From Clostridium sp. ZS2-4 (lineage in GTDB: Bacteria; Bacillota; Clostridia; Clostridiales; Clostridiaceae): a stretch of DNA of 64,000 bases. Of this stretch, positions 30,256 through 39,714 are shown one piece after another. The stretch's first letter is position 1. Every line of letters begins with the position of its first letter. Below the pieces are notes generated by a model. It was not told the origin of the DNA. It made no database searches and saw only the letters and a program-made list of their open reading frames with translations. The DNA is taken from the NCBI RefSeq assembly GCF_026719745.1, contig NZ_JAPPRQ010000052.1, positions 52,554 to 116,553 on the forward strand, read 5' to 3'. Made by a program: the position numbers and the translations under genes.

Positions 30256-31434
30256 TTATTTAGTTATTCCAATTCTTCTAATCCTTGTTTGTATGTTTAC
30301 ATCTATATTTGCATTTTTATAAACCTCTTCCCAGTCATCTTTTATTTCCTTATACACAGATGGATGGAACTTTTCAATGTATTCCCTGAATCCTATAGGA
30401 TCTACTAAAAGCTTTTCTTGAGTTATTCTCGTAACTTTCTCACACTGTCTTTCAATAACATCATCAAAATTACTCTGAATCTCTTCTAAACGACTCTTTA
30501 GAAAAACTTCCTCTCCAGTAGTATATCCCTTTAGCATACCTTCTAATTTTACATCAACCTTCAATTCCAGTTTGTCTTTATTTTCATCTATCAGCTTTAT
30601 CTTTCTGTCTACACCACCTATTTCAAATTCAACTGGATGCCCATCTATAATTACAGTTTCCTTTCCACCTTCTATTTTACCTCTTAATATCTCCAGTGCT
30701 GCTGTTTCCATTCTGTCTAAATTCCCCTCTAATTTATAATCCTTTATAACCACTACTCCCGATATAGCAATCTCATCTTTTGCCTTTTCATAATTTATAG
30801 CTGGAACTATGGCATTACCATTTTGATATAATAAAATCAACAATTCATTTAATGTCATAGGAAATATACTTGAATTTTTTGTACTATTCTCCATTAGTCC
30901 AGTTATATAGTATTCAATATTTTTTTCCATTTTAGGTTGATATTTAACGTAATCTTCCGCTCTGCCCTTTGCAACTACTACCAACATAGTCTTATTAACA
31001 GAAGGATGCCTCTCAAAATAATCAAATATTTCCTTAAGAGTTTCTGGATAAGCCATCACTTCTTCACTTAATATTAAAAGTTTTAGATGACCAAAATGAA
31101 TACTTCTACTTGTTTTAGAAGCCATTTCATTAAATCCATCATGCATTGAATAAGCATCAGTAGTAATAAACTTTGCCTCAGCAGTCCCCCCTTTTTGAGG
31201 TCCAAGTTCACTTATATCTGGAAATCCATAAGTTATACTCAACTTTTTCAATTCCTCTTGCTTAAAAATTTCATCAGATTTTATTTTTTTGAACTCTTTC
31301 TCTTTACTAATATCTTTTCCCACATCTATAGCAATAGTAGATATAAAACTCTTCCTATCTATCTCAACTTTATCCCAGCATCCACTCAATAAACAACAGA
31401 GCAACATCAAATGTATAATTTTTTTACACTTCAT
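30256..31434 (-). CDS. gerKC: Spore germination lipoprotein GerKC-like, Ger(x)C family
   Basis: This 392-residue protein starts with a lipoprotein signal (MKCKKIIHLMLLCCLLSGC), whose lipobox is LLSGC with lipidated Cys19. The rest matches Ger(x)C proteins (WDKVEIDRKSFISTIAIDVG at the mature N-terminus). It is the C subunit of a nutrient germinant receptor in the inner spore membrane. The start overlaps the gerKB stop by 4 bases (ATGA), which implies coupled translation. Confidence 0.92.
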   Translation of the reverse strand: MKCKKIIHLMLLCCLLSGCWDKVEIDRKSFISTIAIDVGKDISKEKEFKKIKSDEIFKQEELKKLSITYGFPDISELGPQKGGTAEAKFITTDAYSMHDGFNEMASKTSRSIHFGHLKLLILSEEVMAYPETLKEIFDYFERHPSVNKTMLVVVAKGRAEDYVKYQPKMEKNIEYYITGLMENSTKNSSIFPMTLNELLILLYQNGNAIVPAINYEKAKDEIAISGVVVIKDYKLEGNLDRMETAALEILRGKIEGGKETVIIDGHPVEFEIGGVDRKIKLIDENKDKLELKVDVKLEGMLKGYTTGEEVFLKSRLEEIQSNFDDVIERQCEKVTRITQEKLLVDPIGFREYIEKFHPSVYKEIKDDWEEVYKNANIDVNIQTRIRRIGITK

Positions 31435-32525
31435 TTTTTAACTCTCCTTGTCTTAAAAAAAGCAATAATCAGCAGTATTACAGGTATTACTCCAATAATT
31501 GTGGTATCAATATATGGTATAACCTTGCTTTGAATATCATAAACTTCTGCTATATTTTCTGGATATAAAGCTGCAATATAAATAAAAGGAATCACCAGCA
31601 TTAAAGCTATCTTTATATCTTCTAGATGAAAAATGTCCCTTATTATTTCTGAATTAAAATAATAAATATTCACAAAAGTAGTAAAATAAAATATTAACCA
31701 AAATATCATAGCTATCCCTTCCCATCTTTCTACAAAACTTCCTGGTATATCAACAGTAGAAATCATAGTTATAGACGGCCATAATAATTGAGAGTTATAT
31801 TCTTTAGAGAAAACCATCAACGACATTAATGTTATTATTAAATAAAAAACCACAATAAACCCTAAACTTCCAAGGGTAACTTTAGAAATTTTGCTCTTAT
31901 CTTTTGCATAAGGAAATAACATATATATTACTGAAAAACCCGAAAAACTCAGAAAGCTTACTTTACTAGCTTTTAAATATTCTATAGGTTCATGAGTAAA
32001 TACAGGTAATATATTTGTATAATCCACTCCTTTCAATATAAAAGGTATTGATAGTAAAACAGGTATAAACATAAGCCCAAAAGCTATCTCATTAAATCTT
32101 ATAATACTTTCAAACTCTCCACGTATTAAAAAAGTTCCTGTTAAAATCATCAGCAAAATCAAAAACTCTGTAGGAGTCTTTTCCAAAAGATACATTTTTA
32201 TAACCTCTATAAATGTTCTCATTTGAAATGAAATAATAAAAGCTCCTGCTGCAGCAATAAAAAAAGCAATGATATTACCTAAAAGATTTCCAAAATTACT
32301 ATGCAAAATATCTAAAAGTCTACCATAGTTATTTACCTCTATAGCTTTATTCAATAAATAAAGCAATAACGCTGTAACAACTCCACTAAATAAAATAACA
32401 ATCCATCCATCAGTCCCTACCATGTTACTTAGTTGGCTTGGATACGCAAAAATTGCCGTTCCAACAACAGTTACTATAATACTTACAACTAAATCATAAT
32501 CACTTATAATATTTTGATTATCCAC
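31431..32525 (-). CDS. gerKB: Spore germination permease GerKB-like
   Basis: This 364-residue membrane protein has about ten helices and belongs to the GerAB family within the APC superfamily. This subunit binds the germinant in the receptor. The N-terminal helix starts at VVSIIVTVVGTAIFAYPSQL. I chose the GTG at 32525, 6 bases after GAGGTGAGG; the GTG 4 codons upstream lies inside that site. It lies 25 bp after gerKA. Confidence 0.92.
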   Translation of the reverse strand: MDNQNIISDYDLVVSIIVTVVGTAIFAYPSQLSNMVGTDGWIVILFSGVVTALLLYLLNKAIEVNNYGRLLDILHSNFGNLLGNIIAFFIAAAGAFIISFQMRTFIEVIKMYLLEKTPTEFLILLMILTGTFLIRGEFESIIRFNEIAFGLMFIPVLLSIPFILKGVDYTNILPVFTHEPIEYLKASKVSFLSFSGFSVIYMLFPYAKDKSKISKVTLGSLGFIVVFYLIITLMSLMVFSKEYNSQLLWPSITMISTVDIPGSFVERWEGIAMIFWLIFYFTTFVNIYYFNSEIIRDIFHLEDIKIALMLVIPFIYIAALYPENIAEVYDIQSKVIPYIDTTIIGVIPVILLIIAFFKTRRVKK

Positions 32526-32550
32526 AGATCGCCTCACCTCTTCTTTAATC

Positions 32551-34011
32551 CTATTTTTGTCTAATCTTATCTTTTGTTTTCATATATTCAGGTCTTTCCT
32601 TAAAAAATTTAAACGGTAACCTAGTGTACATATCTTTAAAATCTCTAACATTGGGATTAACAGCAGGTGCCAAGTAGGGTATTCCAAAGCTCTTAAGTCT
32701 AATTAAATGAATAAGCACAACTAATAGTCCTAGCATTATGCCATAAAGTCCAACAACAGCTGATGCAATAATAAGTAGAAATCTTATTAGCCTTAAAGCT
32801 GAAGTTATTCCATAATTCGGGGTAATAAATTCTGTAATTGCTGTTACCCCAACTATTATTATCATTATAGGACTAACTATTCCTGCACTCACCGCAGCCT
32901 GCCCTATAATAAGACCTCCTACAATACCTATAGTTGCTCCTACAGGCTTAGGAAGACGAATAATAGCCTCCAGTAATAATGCCAAGCTAATTTCCATAAT
33001 CAAAGCTTCAACAAATGCAGGAAAAGGAACTCCTTCTCTAGAGCCTGCTATCGAATATGCCAGCTTTGTAGGAATAATAGCCGTGTGAAAAGATGTAACA
33101 GCTACATATAATGCTGGTAAAACAATTGATAAGATAAGTGCAAAAATTCTTATACAGCGTATTACTGTGGAATGTATCCATCTTTGGTAATAATCATCCG
33201 GTGACTGCAGTAAATTAGGCAACGTTGCAGGTACTATAATTGCAAAAGGAGAGTTATCCACCAACACTGCCACCCTTCCTTCATATAAAGCTGCCGCTAC
33301 AACATCCGGCCTTTCTGTACTTTGAATTTGTGGAAAAACAGAAAAAGTATTATCCTCTATCATTTGTTCAACATAACCACTATCCAACACAGCATCTATA
33401 TTTATTTTATCTATCCTTTTTTTTAATTCATCCAAGACATCCTGATTTACAATATCATCTATATACATTACTGAAACATCTGTTTTAGAACGTGCCCCCA
33501 ATACTTTGGGAACTATTTTTAATCTTGTATCTCTTATTCTTCTTCTAATAAGAGCAGTATTGAATCTTATGGTTTCTGTAAATCCATCTCGTCCTCCTCT
33601 TACAACAGTTTCTCCCGATGGTTCATTAACACCTCTTGCCGGCCAAAAACGAGTAGCTAAAATATATGCTGCCCCTAATCCATCAATTAGCATTAAAGTA
33701 TCACCAGATAACATAGCATTTATTCCTTCTGAAAGGTCAGAAACCTCCCTTAAATCTGAAACAGCTAAAATCCTTTCCTTAATATCCTCTACCTTTTGTA
33801 TATCTATATTTTCTTCCATCAGAGGTTCTAATACAAAATTATTCAATAAAATTTTATCTGCCATCCCATCTATATATACAAAGGCTGCTTTCCACTGATA
33901 TACATAAAACTGTCTGAAAATCATATCTGAACTGTCCTTAAACAATTCTTTCATATAATTAATATCATCATCCACATTAAGCGAAATACTTTTTTTTACC
34001 CATTCTTCCAA
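32551..34011 (-). CDS. gerKA: Spore germination protein GerKA-like
   Basis: This 486-residue GerA subunit has a large cytosolic N-terminal domain (about 1-290) with the family marks DGLG and RGGRDGFTETIRFNTALIRRRIRD. Four to five membrane helices follow, with a conserved GSREGVPFPAFVEALIME. The tail is short and basic. The only start with a plausible site is TTG at 34011, with AGAAGGG about 10 bases upstream. It is the first gene of the gerKA-KB-KC run. Confidence 0.93.
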   Translation of the reverse strand: MEEWVKKSISLNVDDDINYMKELFKDSSDMIFRQFYVYQWKAAFVYIDGMADKILLNNFVLEPLMEENIDIQKVEDIKERILAVSDLREVSDLSEGINAMLSGDTLMLIDGLGAAYILATRFWPARGVNEPSGETVVRGGRDGFTETIRFNTALIRRRIRDTRLKIVPKVLGARSKTDVSVMYIDDIVNQDVLDELKKRIDKINIDAVLDSGYVEQMIEDNTFSVFPQIQSTERPDVVAAALYEGRVAVLVDNSPFAIIVPATLPNLLQSPDDYYQRWIHSTVIRCIRIFALILSIVLPALYVAVTSFHTAIIPTKLAYSIAGSREGVPFPAFVEALIMEISLALLLEAIIRLPKPVGATIGIVGGLIIGQAAVSAGIVSPIMIIIVGVTAITEFITPNYGITSALRLIRFLLIIASAVVGLYGIMLGLLVVLIHLIRLKSFGIPYLAPAVNPNVRDFKDMYTRLPFKFFKERPEYMKTKDKIRQK

Positions 34012-34055
34012 TCAGTTCACGCCCTTCTTAATTGGTTTGCAATTTAGTTTCCGCA

Positions 34056-34080
34056 CTCTCCAGTCTCCATTCACCACTGA
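34056..34080. repeat. Probable remnant of the nested-hairpin element
   Basis: A short CTCCAGTCTCCATTCACCAC segment resembles the subterminal arm of copies 2-4 (CCCCAGTCGCCAATCACCA). It lies about 18 bases past a stop codon, the same kind of site as the intact copies. No terminal hairpin is left. Confidence 0.4.
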
Positions 34081-34097
34081 TAATTCTACTTTTCTTT

Positions 34098-34289
34098 TTA
34101 AATAACTTTACGTAAAACAAATAATATTACTGCTATAATGATTGACCCTCTTCCTACTACTTTTGCTTTTTTAGCTACTTGATTTAGCTTCTCTTTTTCA
34201 AAGCTTTTAACATCATAAAAACCTAATATAAAACCTTGTATTAAAATTAAAGCTAAAAAATATTTTCCAAACAAATCTAAAATTTTCAT
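34098..34289 (-). CDS. Small membrane protein
   Basis: This 63-residue protein has two hydrophobic segments (about 8-24 and 49-62) joined by a charged linker, KSFEKEKLNQVAKKAKVVGRG. It is not assigned to a family. An AGGGGTGAAGTT site precedes the ATG. It lies just upstream of gerKA on the same strand; whether it contributes to germination is unknown. Confidence 0.65.
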   Translation of the reverse strand: MKILDLFGKYFLALILIQGFILGFYDVKSFEKEKLNQVAKKAKVVGRGSIIIAVILFVLRKVI

Positions 34290-34453
34290 AACTTCACCCC
34301 TACTTTACTTAAAGTATTTTTTGCTTTAGTATTTGAAAATATACACTTTTTAAATAAGAGTTTAAAGAATTTAGTGACTAGCACAAAGCTTTTTTTGACT
34401 GAATAAAAAAGCAAAAATTAATGAATGCTTTATATAAAACTTTAAAATAACCT

Positions 34454-34496
34454 AAAGAGGCGTGAAGATAGATACTTTCTACCTTCACGCCTCTTT
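34454..34496 (-). terminator. ispE terminator
   Basis: A 14-bp G/C-containing stem (34454-34467 with 34483-34496) ends in a T/A run. The right arm nearly touches the ispE stop codon at 34498. Confidence 0.88.
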
Positions 34497-34497
34497 T

Positions 34498-35340
34498 TTA
34501 TATGGTTCTCGTTATAAAAACTTCTTTATACTTTTCTTTAAAGTGTTCATAACATCTTTGAGCTTTCAGCATATCATCAAAGAATCCAAATATTGATGGT
34601 CCACTACCACTCATCATAGAACCCACAGCTCCCATTTTAACCATTCTTTCTTTTATATCTTTTAAAACTACATGCTTCTTCAACGTAACATTTTCAAGCA
34701 CATTTTTCATATTTTCACTTACATATTTAATATCATTTTGTTCTATTGCTTTAATTAGGGATTTAGTATCTGGATGTTTGTATATTTTATCTATATCTAA
34801 AGTTTTATACACATCCTTAGTAGAAACTCCAAAATTAGGTTTAACTAAAACTAAAATATGCCCTTTGAAAGGATTTAATATAGTTACTCTCTCACCTATT
34901 CCTTTACACAAAGCTGTTCCACCAACAATACAATACGGTACATCAGCGCCTATTTGTAATCCCAATTTGCAAAGTTCTTCACGAGAAATATTCATATCAT
35001 ATATTGTTCTCATTCCAATTAAAGTAGCCGCAGCATCAGCACTTCCCCCGGCAAGTCCCGCTGCTACTGGAATATTTTTATTTATCCTTATATCAATTCC
35101 ACCTTTTATATCATATGTATCCATAAAAAGCTTGGCAGCTTTATATACCAAGTTACGTTCATCAGTAGGAATATAGTGCTTATTACACTTTATTTTAATT
35201 TCATCCTCATTCTTATCAAATGTTAGAGTATCATACACTTCTATATTTTGCATTATCATTTCTAATAAATGATATCCATCTTCTCTTTTTCCAACTACAT
35301 CTAAAGATATATTTATTTTAGCATAGGCTTTAACTATCAT
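34498..35340 (-). CDS. ispE: 4-diphosphocytidyl-2-C-methyl-D-erythritol kinase
   Basis: This 280-residue GHMP kinase phosphorylates CDP-methylerythritol in the non-mevalonate isoprenoid pathway. Visible are the N-terminal YAKINISLDVVGKREDGYH, the ATP-binding PVAAGLAGGSADAAA and the C-terminal MMSGSGPSIFG. Length is normal. GGGGTGGAACT precedes the ATG. It lies downstream of the SPOCS-LysM gene but has a separate transcription signal region. Confidence 0.96.
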   Translation of the reverse strand: MIVKAYAKINISLDVVGKREDGYHLLEMIMQNIEVYDTLTFDKNEDEIKIKCNKHYIPTDERNLVYKAAKLFMDTYDIKGGIDIRINKNIPVAAGLAGGSADAAATLIGMRTIYDMNISREELCKLGLQIGADVPYCIVGGTALCKGIGERVTILNPFKGHILVLVKPNFGVSTKDVYKTLDIDKIYKHPDTKSLIKAIEQNDIKYVSENMKNVLENVTLKKHVVLKDIKERMVKMGAVGSMMSGSGPSIFGFFDDMLKAQRCYEHFKEKYKEVFITRTI

Positions 35341-35395
35341 AGTTCCACCCCCATAAAACTAGTTTAAAAATTAACCCATTTATTATAACATAAAA

Positions 35396-35416
35396 AAAAA
35401 CGGCAAAGCCGTTTTT
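35396..35416 (-). terminator. Terminator of the SPOCS-LysM gene
   Basis: A perfect 9-bp stem AAAAACGGC/GCCGTTTTT with loop AAA lies 12 bases past the stop. This is a typical rho-independent terminator. Confidence 0.92.
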
Positions 35417-35428
35417 AAAGATATTTTT

Positions 35429-36991
35429 TTATATAATAGCTCTTCCAGGTATAATCATTTTTTCACCTACCATAATATTATCTGCATTTTCTATTTCATT
35501 TATTTTTACTAATTCTTCTACTGTTGAACAATATCTTTTAGCTATTTTCCAAAGGGTATCCCCCTCTTGAACTACATATATTATAATACTAGCTTTTTTC
35601 TCAACAACTCCATCTTCTATTGGAATAACATCAGTCAAAAATTCTTTATGTGTTGTATAATTAACTCTAGCATAAACACTTGCTACAGATTTTACTGCAA
35701 TAGTATTTGCTTCAACAAATGCTTCCATACTCTCTAAATATACTTTAGCAATACACATCATATCAATCTTAGCACCTGGTATTTCTACTACACAACTAAA
35801 TGGGATATCTTCACTTACTTTGCAAACATATTTTTCTTTATCATCAGTTTTATAGATAATATCTACATTTAATAACCCTTCAACTATAGCTTTATCCTCT
35901 ACTAATTTTTTTTCTGTTACACAAATATTACCACTGGACATAATAACTTCTGTTGGTCTTGCAGTTTTATCTTCTAATTCTATATTTTCTTTAATTATAG
36001 TCTCACAATCGTTTTGTCCAAGCATTACATTTAACTGATAGTTTTTCTTTTCCATTTTGAGCATTCTAGAAGGAGAATAAGCATCTTCTATCATATCTAT
36101 GTCAGCTTTATACATAACTTTTGTTTGACACTTTACTAAAGCTTCTACATCAACTACACGATTTTCTCCTAAATCATCTTCTTTAATATCGTATACTACA
36201 TCATCAACTCTAAACTCTGAAGAACTATTCATAAAATAGTCTACACCTTCAAACTCAATCTCATCACTAATAAATACATCATCTTCTAAATGGTAAAGTT
36301 CTCTACTGCCCGCTGCTTTATACAAAAGAGATATATGAGTAAATGCTTCCATTTGAACTTTTCCTTCTAATAACCTAACTTCTCTTTTATGAATATTAAC
36401 ATCACACTTTAATATTTTACCTATTTCTGGTTTATCCATGGATACCTGCATATGAGCCTTACTTATTAGCTCCCCTTGTACCATACCAACAATTTTATCA
36501 ACCGAAGAAGGATTTTTTAATAACTGAAGGTCTTCTAAATCTTCAACGCTCTTTACAACTTCAAACTCATATTTTTTATATACTGAAGACTTTAACTGTA
36601 CTATACCTTCAACAGCAATCTTCCTCTCATTTATTACATTACATTCCATATGTTCAATATAACATTCCGCAGTACAATTCATGTCAGCTTGAGCTCCATT
36701 GATTTCAATATAGTTTGAAAAATCTTTAGTATAAACTACATTGTAAACTTCACTTTCTTCATCAACATTGGCAAGATACAAAGCATTACATTTTATCTGC
36801 CCTTCTACATAAACCTTATTTTGCATTATTTCTTTATTTATTATAATTGGTTTAGCATCTAACATAAGTATCTTTCTTACATCTGGTTGAATATCTGGTA
36901 TAACATACTCTTCCTTTACTACAGTATCTATAGTCTTTTCTCCAAATAGTTGCTCATACTCTATATTCTCCTTAATCAATTCCATAGCCAT
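35429..36991 (-). CDS. SPOCS (DUF3794) and LysM domain protein
   Basis: This 520-residue protein has three DUF3794/SPOCS repeats (roughly 25-150, 170-300 and 320-450) and one LysM domain at the C-terminus (about 470-515, VVQEGDTLWKIAKRYCSTVEEL). In spore formers such proteins associate with the spore cortex or coat, the LysM part binding peptidoglycan. I use the ATG at 36991 (MAMELIKEN); the ATG at 36997 is also possible because GGAGGG lies between them and the first ATG. Neighbouring veg and yabG are spore-related. Confidence 0.88.
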   Translation of the reverse strand: MAMELIKENIEYEQLFGEKTIDTVVKEEYVIPDIQPDVRKILMLDAKPIIINKEIMQNKVYVEGQIKCNALYLANVDEESEVYNVVYTKDFSNYIEINGAQADMNCTAECYIEHMECNVINERKIAVEGIVQLKSSVYKKYEFEVVKSVEDLEDLQLLKNPSSVDKIVGMVQGELISKAHMQVSMDKPEIGKILKCDVNIHKREVRLLEGKVQMEAFTHISLLYKAAGSRELYHLEDDVFISDEIEFEGVDYFMNSSSEFRVDDVVYDIKEDDLGENRVVDVEALVKCQTKVMYKADIDMIEDAYSPSRMLKMEKKNYQLNVMLGQNDCETIIKENIELEDKTARPTEVIMSSGNICVTEKKLVEDKAIVEGLLNVDIIYKTDDKEKYVCKVSEDIPFSCVVEIPGAKIDMMCIAKVYLESMEAFVEANTIAVKSVASVYARVNYTTHKEFLTDVIPIEDGVVEKKASIIIYVVQEGDTLWKIAKRYCSTVEELVKINEIENADNIMVGEKMIIPGRAII

Positions 36992-37121
36992 ACACATCGT
37001 CCCTCCCATAAAATACCTACTAACTAATGTATATATAAGCTATGGTAAAAATATGTTAAAATTTATTAATATTCTCATTTTTATATAAAAAAAGAGATAC
37101 TGAAAGATCCAGCATCACTCT

Positions 37122-37358
37122 TTATCCTGCGAAGTCTATTTGAACTGTTTTAGTCAAAACATCTGAATAACTATATGTGACTGTCCTTTGGGTGTCGTCT
37201 TCTAATCTAACAACGAAAATGCTAGTGTATGTTTTTTCAAGGATTCCATTGCTTACAATTATTTTTCTTCTTCCGTTATTAGCTCTTAGCGTTACTTTTT
37301 CTCCTATATGATCATCAATCTCATTTTTGATAGCCGCTAAAACATTAACTTTATCCAC
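37122..37358 (-). CDS. veg: Veg family protein
   Basis: This 78-residue protein matches the Veg family of small beta-rich proteins (VTLRANNGRRK, GILEKTYTSIFVVRL, YSYSDVLT). Bacillus Veg is abundant and affects biofilm gene expression. I chose the GTG at 37358 (VDKVNVLAAIK), 8 bases after AGAGGG; the upstream GTG overlaps that site. It lies upstream of the SPOCS-LysM gene and next to yabG, as is common in Firmicutes. Confidence 0.9.
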   Translation of the reverse strand: MDKVNVLAAIKNEIDDHIGEKVTLRANNGRRKIIVSNGILEKTYTSIFVVRLEDDTQRTVTYSYSDVLTKTVQIDFAG

Positions 37359-37479
37359 AGCAAGCACCCTCTTTCTACATTATATATTATACTACCAAAT
37401 TACCTTTTTGTCAAATTAACTAATTATTTTATCACCACTACACTAGGTTTGTCAATGTAAAATTTCTGTAAACAAATGG

Positions 37480-37509
37480 AGCTTCAAGCGTTATTTTTAA
37501 CTTGAAGCT
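37480..37509 (-). terminator. Candidate yabG terminator
   Basis: A 9-bp inverted repeat (AGCTTCAAG at 37480-37488 with CTTGAAGCT at 37501-37509) lies about 80 bases past the yabG stop. The T-run is weak. Confidence 0.5.
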
Positions 37510-37591
37510 AATTAAAACCATCTCAGCTAATATATTATTAGTATTCTCACTTTTTCCATTAATATGCACAAATATATTAAAAAACTTATTT

Positions 37592-38479
37592 TTATGAGTA
37601 TTTTGATTTTGGAAATCCTTCTCTATATTTACCTCTTGTTTGAAGACCTCCAATACCCTGCATACCTGTAATAGTACTTCGAATGACTTCTTGAATAGAT
37701 ACTATTTTTTCAACATTAGTGTACGCAATCTTTTCTGAAATAAAAACCGGGTCTAAACAATGAATTAAAACTCTATTTGGCGAACTTGCAAAATTAGCAC
37801 CTGCATCCAATATAGCCTCATAACAAGATTGACATGCCCCAGCAAATATAACCAAATCATCATAATTAGGTTCATAATTTCTAAGCTCTATAACAGTATC
37901 TACAAAATATTTAGAATTTTTATAGTTATTTAGATTCATGTAGTCCTTTGATCCCTTAATTATGGCATCGTGTCCAGTTAAAACAACTATATCGGGTTTT
38001 AACTGTTTGACAAATTGTAATACTGTATTGGGCTGTTGTTTTTCAGCTATTACATGCCCAACTGCTTCCATCCCTAATTGTTTATATGTTTTCATGCATA
38101 CATCAAGATATTCTGCATCTCCATCTATATGCAAAATTCTTCCTGGTCTGCCAAATAGCATAGATTCATTATTAGTAATATCTTTTGTAATTTTATTATT
38201 TTTACTTTCTTTAGCTGATCTATATTTGTTTGTCTTCATTCTATTTATCAGTATTTTTTTTATATTGTCATTAACCTTTTTATTAAATACAGCATTTTCT
38301 TTACCCATACATTCTTTAGTAGCAAACTCCAAATCACCCTCCGGCGAATCTGCAATTATTCTTAAGTTAATTCCTTTAAGAACATAGACACACCCTTCCT
38401 CCCCCTCTTTTATATCTATAATCTTAAAAGTTATATCTTTTCCGTAGGATTTTCTTACTACAATATCACCTATCTTCAA
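37592..38479 (-). CDS. yabG: Sporulation protease YabG
   Basis: This 295-residue cysteine protease processes spore coat proteins in Bacillus and, in Clostridioides, the cortex hydrolase pro-SleC region. The family marks are the N-terminal GDIVVRKSYGKDITFKI, LHIDGDAEYLDVC and FAGACQSCYEAILDAGANFASSP. It begins with TTG, 8 bases after GGAG. A sigma-K-like promoter lies about 35 bases upstream. Position next to veg is conserved. Confidence 0.92.
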   Translation of the reverse strand: MKIGDIVVRKSYGKDITFKIIDIKEGEEGCVYVLKGINLRIIADSPEGDLEFATKECMGKENAVFNKKVNDNIKKILINRMKTNKYRSAKESKNNKITKDITNNESMLFGRPGRILHIDGDAEYLDVCMKTYKQLGMEAVGHVIAEKQQPNTVLQFVKQLKPDIVVLTGHDAIIKGSKDYMNLNNYKNSKYFVDTVIELRNYEPNYDDLVIFAGACQSCYEAILDAGANFASSPNRVLIHCLDPVFISEKIAYTNVEKIVSIQEVIRSTITGMQGIGGLQTRGKYREGFPKSKYS

Positions 38480-38511
38480 TCTATCAACTCCATTTTAATC
38501 AATCCTATTCT

Positions 38512-38538
38512 ATTGTATGAAAAAAATATCAAATAAGT
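38512..38538 (-). promoter_or_regulatory. Candidate sigma-K promoter of yabG
   Basis: On the minus strand AC (38538-38537), a 17-base spacer and CATACAAT (38519-38512) fit the CATAnnnT -10 of sigma-K. The spacer is one base longer than ideal. Bacillus yabG is a known sigma-K gene. Confidence 0.4.
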
Positions 38539-38578
38539 GAAACTACTAAAAAATAAGTTTCAAAAACATAAAAAAAAG

Positions 38579-38619
38579 AAATGAGGATAAGTATCACACT
38601 TATATACTTATCCTCATTT
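38579..38619 (-). terminator. Terminator after the DUF975 gene
   Basis: A 16-bp stem (38579-38594 with 38604-38619) built on ATGAGGATAAGTAT is followed by T-rich minus-strand DNA. Confidence 0.8.
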
Positions 38620-38632
38620 TCTTCATTCGCAA

Positions 38633-39574
38633 TTATTTTTCAGTAAATTCGTCCTTTATTCCCCAAGTTTCATTAGGAATATTAACCTTATTTTCCATAT
38701 CTATTTTTTTTGATTTTTCTTCTCCAATTAAATCAACATAAAAGCTAGCTCTAGTTGCATACTTATATGGTATTACCCCTAAGTATGCTATACCTAAAGT
38801 AAATATAGATAAAATATCCCATCCTATAAAACTTAGATTCATTAAAAAATATCTCTTCTTATGTCCTTCCATCATTGTTTTACTGGCTTCTATACACTCC
38901 ATAGCACTTAAATTCTGGTTATCATTTAAAATAAAAAAAGCCATGGAATAACGAGCTGTAATAATATAAATAATTACAGCACATCCTATCAGAATAATAA
39001 CTGCCAATATAACTCCTAACACTTCTAATAGCGATATAGAGGCGCCAGAACTGCTAGAAATACTAATAATAGTTATAAGTATTACTGCTGGAATGTATAC
39101 AACAATCCCCCATAAGAATGTAAAGATCATTATAATAAGTTGAAGTAGAAAATTCTTTACAAAATGTTTGAAACCAGAAAATACATTTTCTATTTGAGGA
39201 TTATTTTTTCTAATTAGATTTAGAAAAAATCTATATATTCCATAAGTAACGACTCCTCCTATTAACAAGTTAACAAGTAATCCTACATTAGATAATATAG
39301 TTGTAGTTGCAGTACCTTGTGCTAACTGCTTCCAACTTGATTGTGAAGTGTAATTGCCACGTAAAATAAAAGCAAATATATTACTCATACTTGATACATA
39401 GGAAAAAATGCCATTAAGTAGCAAAACAACAATGTATGCTAAAATAGCTGCCATCCAGTTCCCCCTAAGCCTTTGAAGTGCTTGTTTCTTCAATGACCTT
39501 ATGTTTTTACCGGTTTTTTCCATCATTCCGCTCTTAACACTAAAAACTTTAGTGTTGAGCTTCCCTCCCAACAT
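38633..39574 (-). CDS. DUF975 family membrane protein
   Basis: This protein of up to 313 residues has five to six hydrophobic segments in its first 260 residues, typical of DUF975: KKQALQRLRGNWMAAILAY near the N-terminus and a NLSFIGWDILSIFTLGIAYL-like final helix. Function is unknown. The start is uncertain: the first ATG (39574) overlaps a GGGAGGG site, and the ATG pair 16-17 codons downstream is preceded only by GCGGA. A 9-bp hairpin (39536-39556) lies between these choices. Confidence 0.75.
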   Translation of the reverse strand: MLGGKLNTKVFSVKSGMMEKTGKNIRSLKKQALQRLRGNWMAAILAYIVVLLLNGIFSYVSSMSNIFAFILRGNYTSQSSWKQLAQGTATTTILSNVGLLVNLLIGGVVTYGIYRFFLNLIRKNNPQIENVFSGFKHFVKNFLLQLIIMIFTFLWGIVVYIPAVILITIISISSSSGASISLLEVLGVILAVIILIGCAVIIYIITARYSMAFFILNDNQNLSAMECIEASKTMMEGHKKRYFLMNLSFIGWDILSIFTLGIAYLGVIPYKYATRASFYVDLIGEEKSKKIDMENKVNIPNETWGIKDEFTEK

Positions 39575-39672
39575 TCTATATTTTATCCGTAAGTTATAAA
39601 GTGTAACTTAGTTATAAATACTATACTAATATATTTTACATTTATACACAATAAGAAATTAAAAATAATAGA

Positions 39673-39703
39673 ACCATGTAAGCACCTTTATAACTTACAT
39701 GGT
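39673..39703 (-). terminator. Terminator of the first cotS-like gene
   Basis: A perfect 10-bp stem ACCATGTAAG/CTTACATGGT (39673-39682 with 39694-39703) lies just past the stop codon. Confidence 0.75.
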
Positions 39704-39714
39704 CCTATCATAGT

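Noticed and set aside
37438..37653. 71-codon minus-strand frame overlapping the end of yabG
   Set aside because: It overlaps yabG in another frame, has no placed ribosome binding site and contains a terminator-like hairpin; its composition resembles no protein I know.
39536..39556. 9-bp hairpin near the DUF975 start as an attenuator
   Set aside because: It has no following T-run and its place relative to the true start is uncertain; it may be chance in AT-rich DNA.
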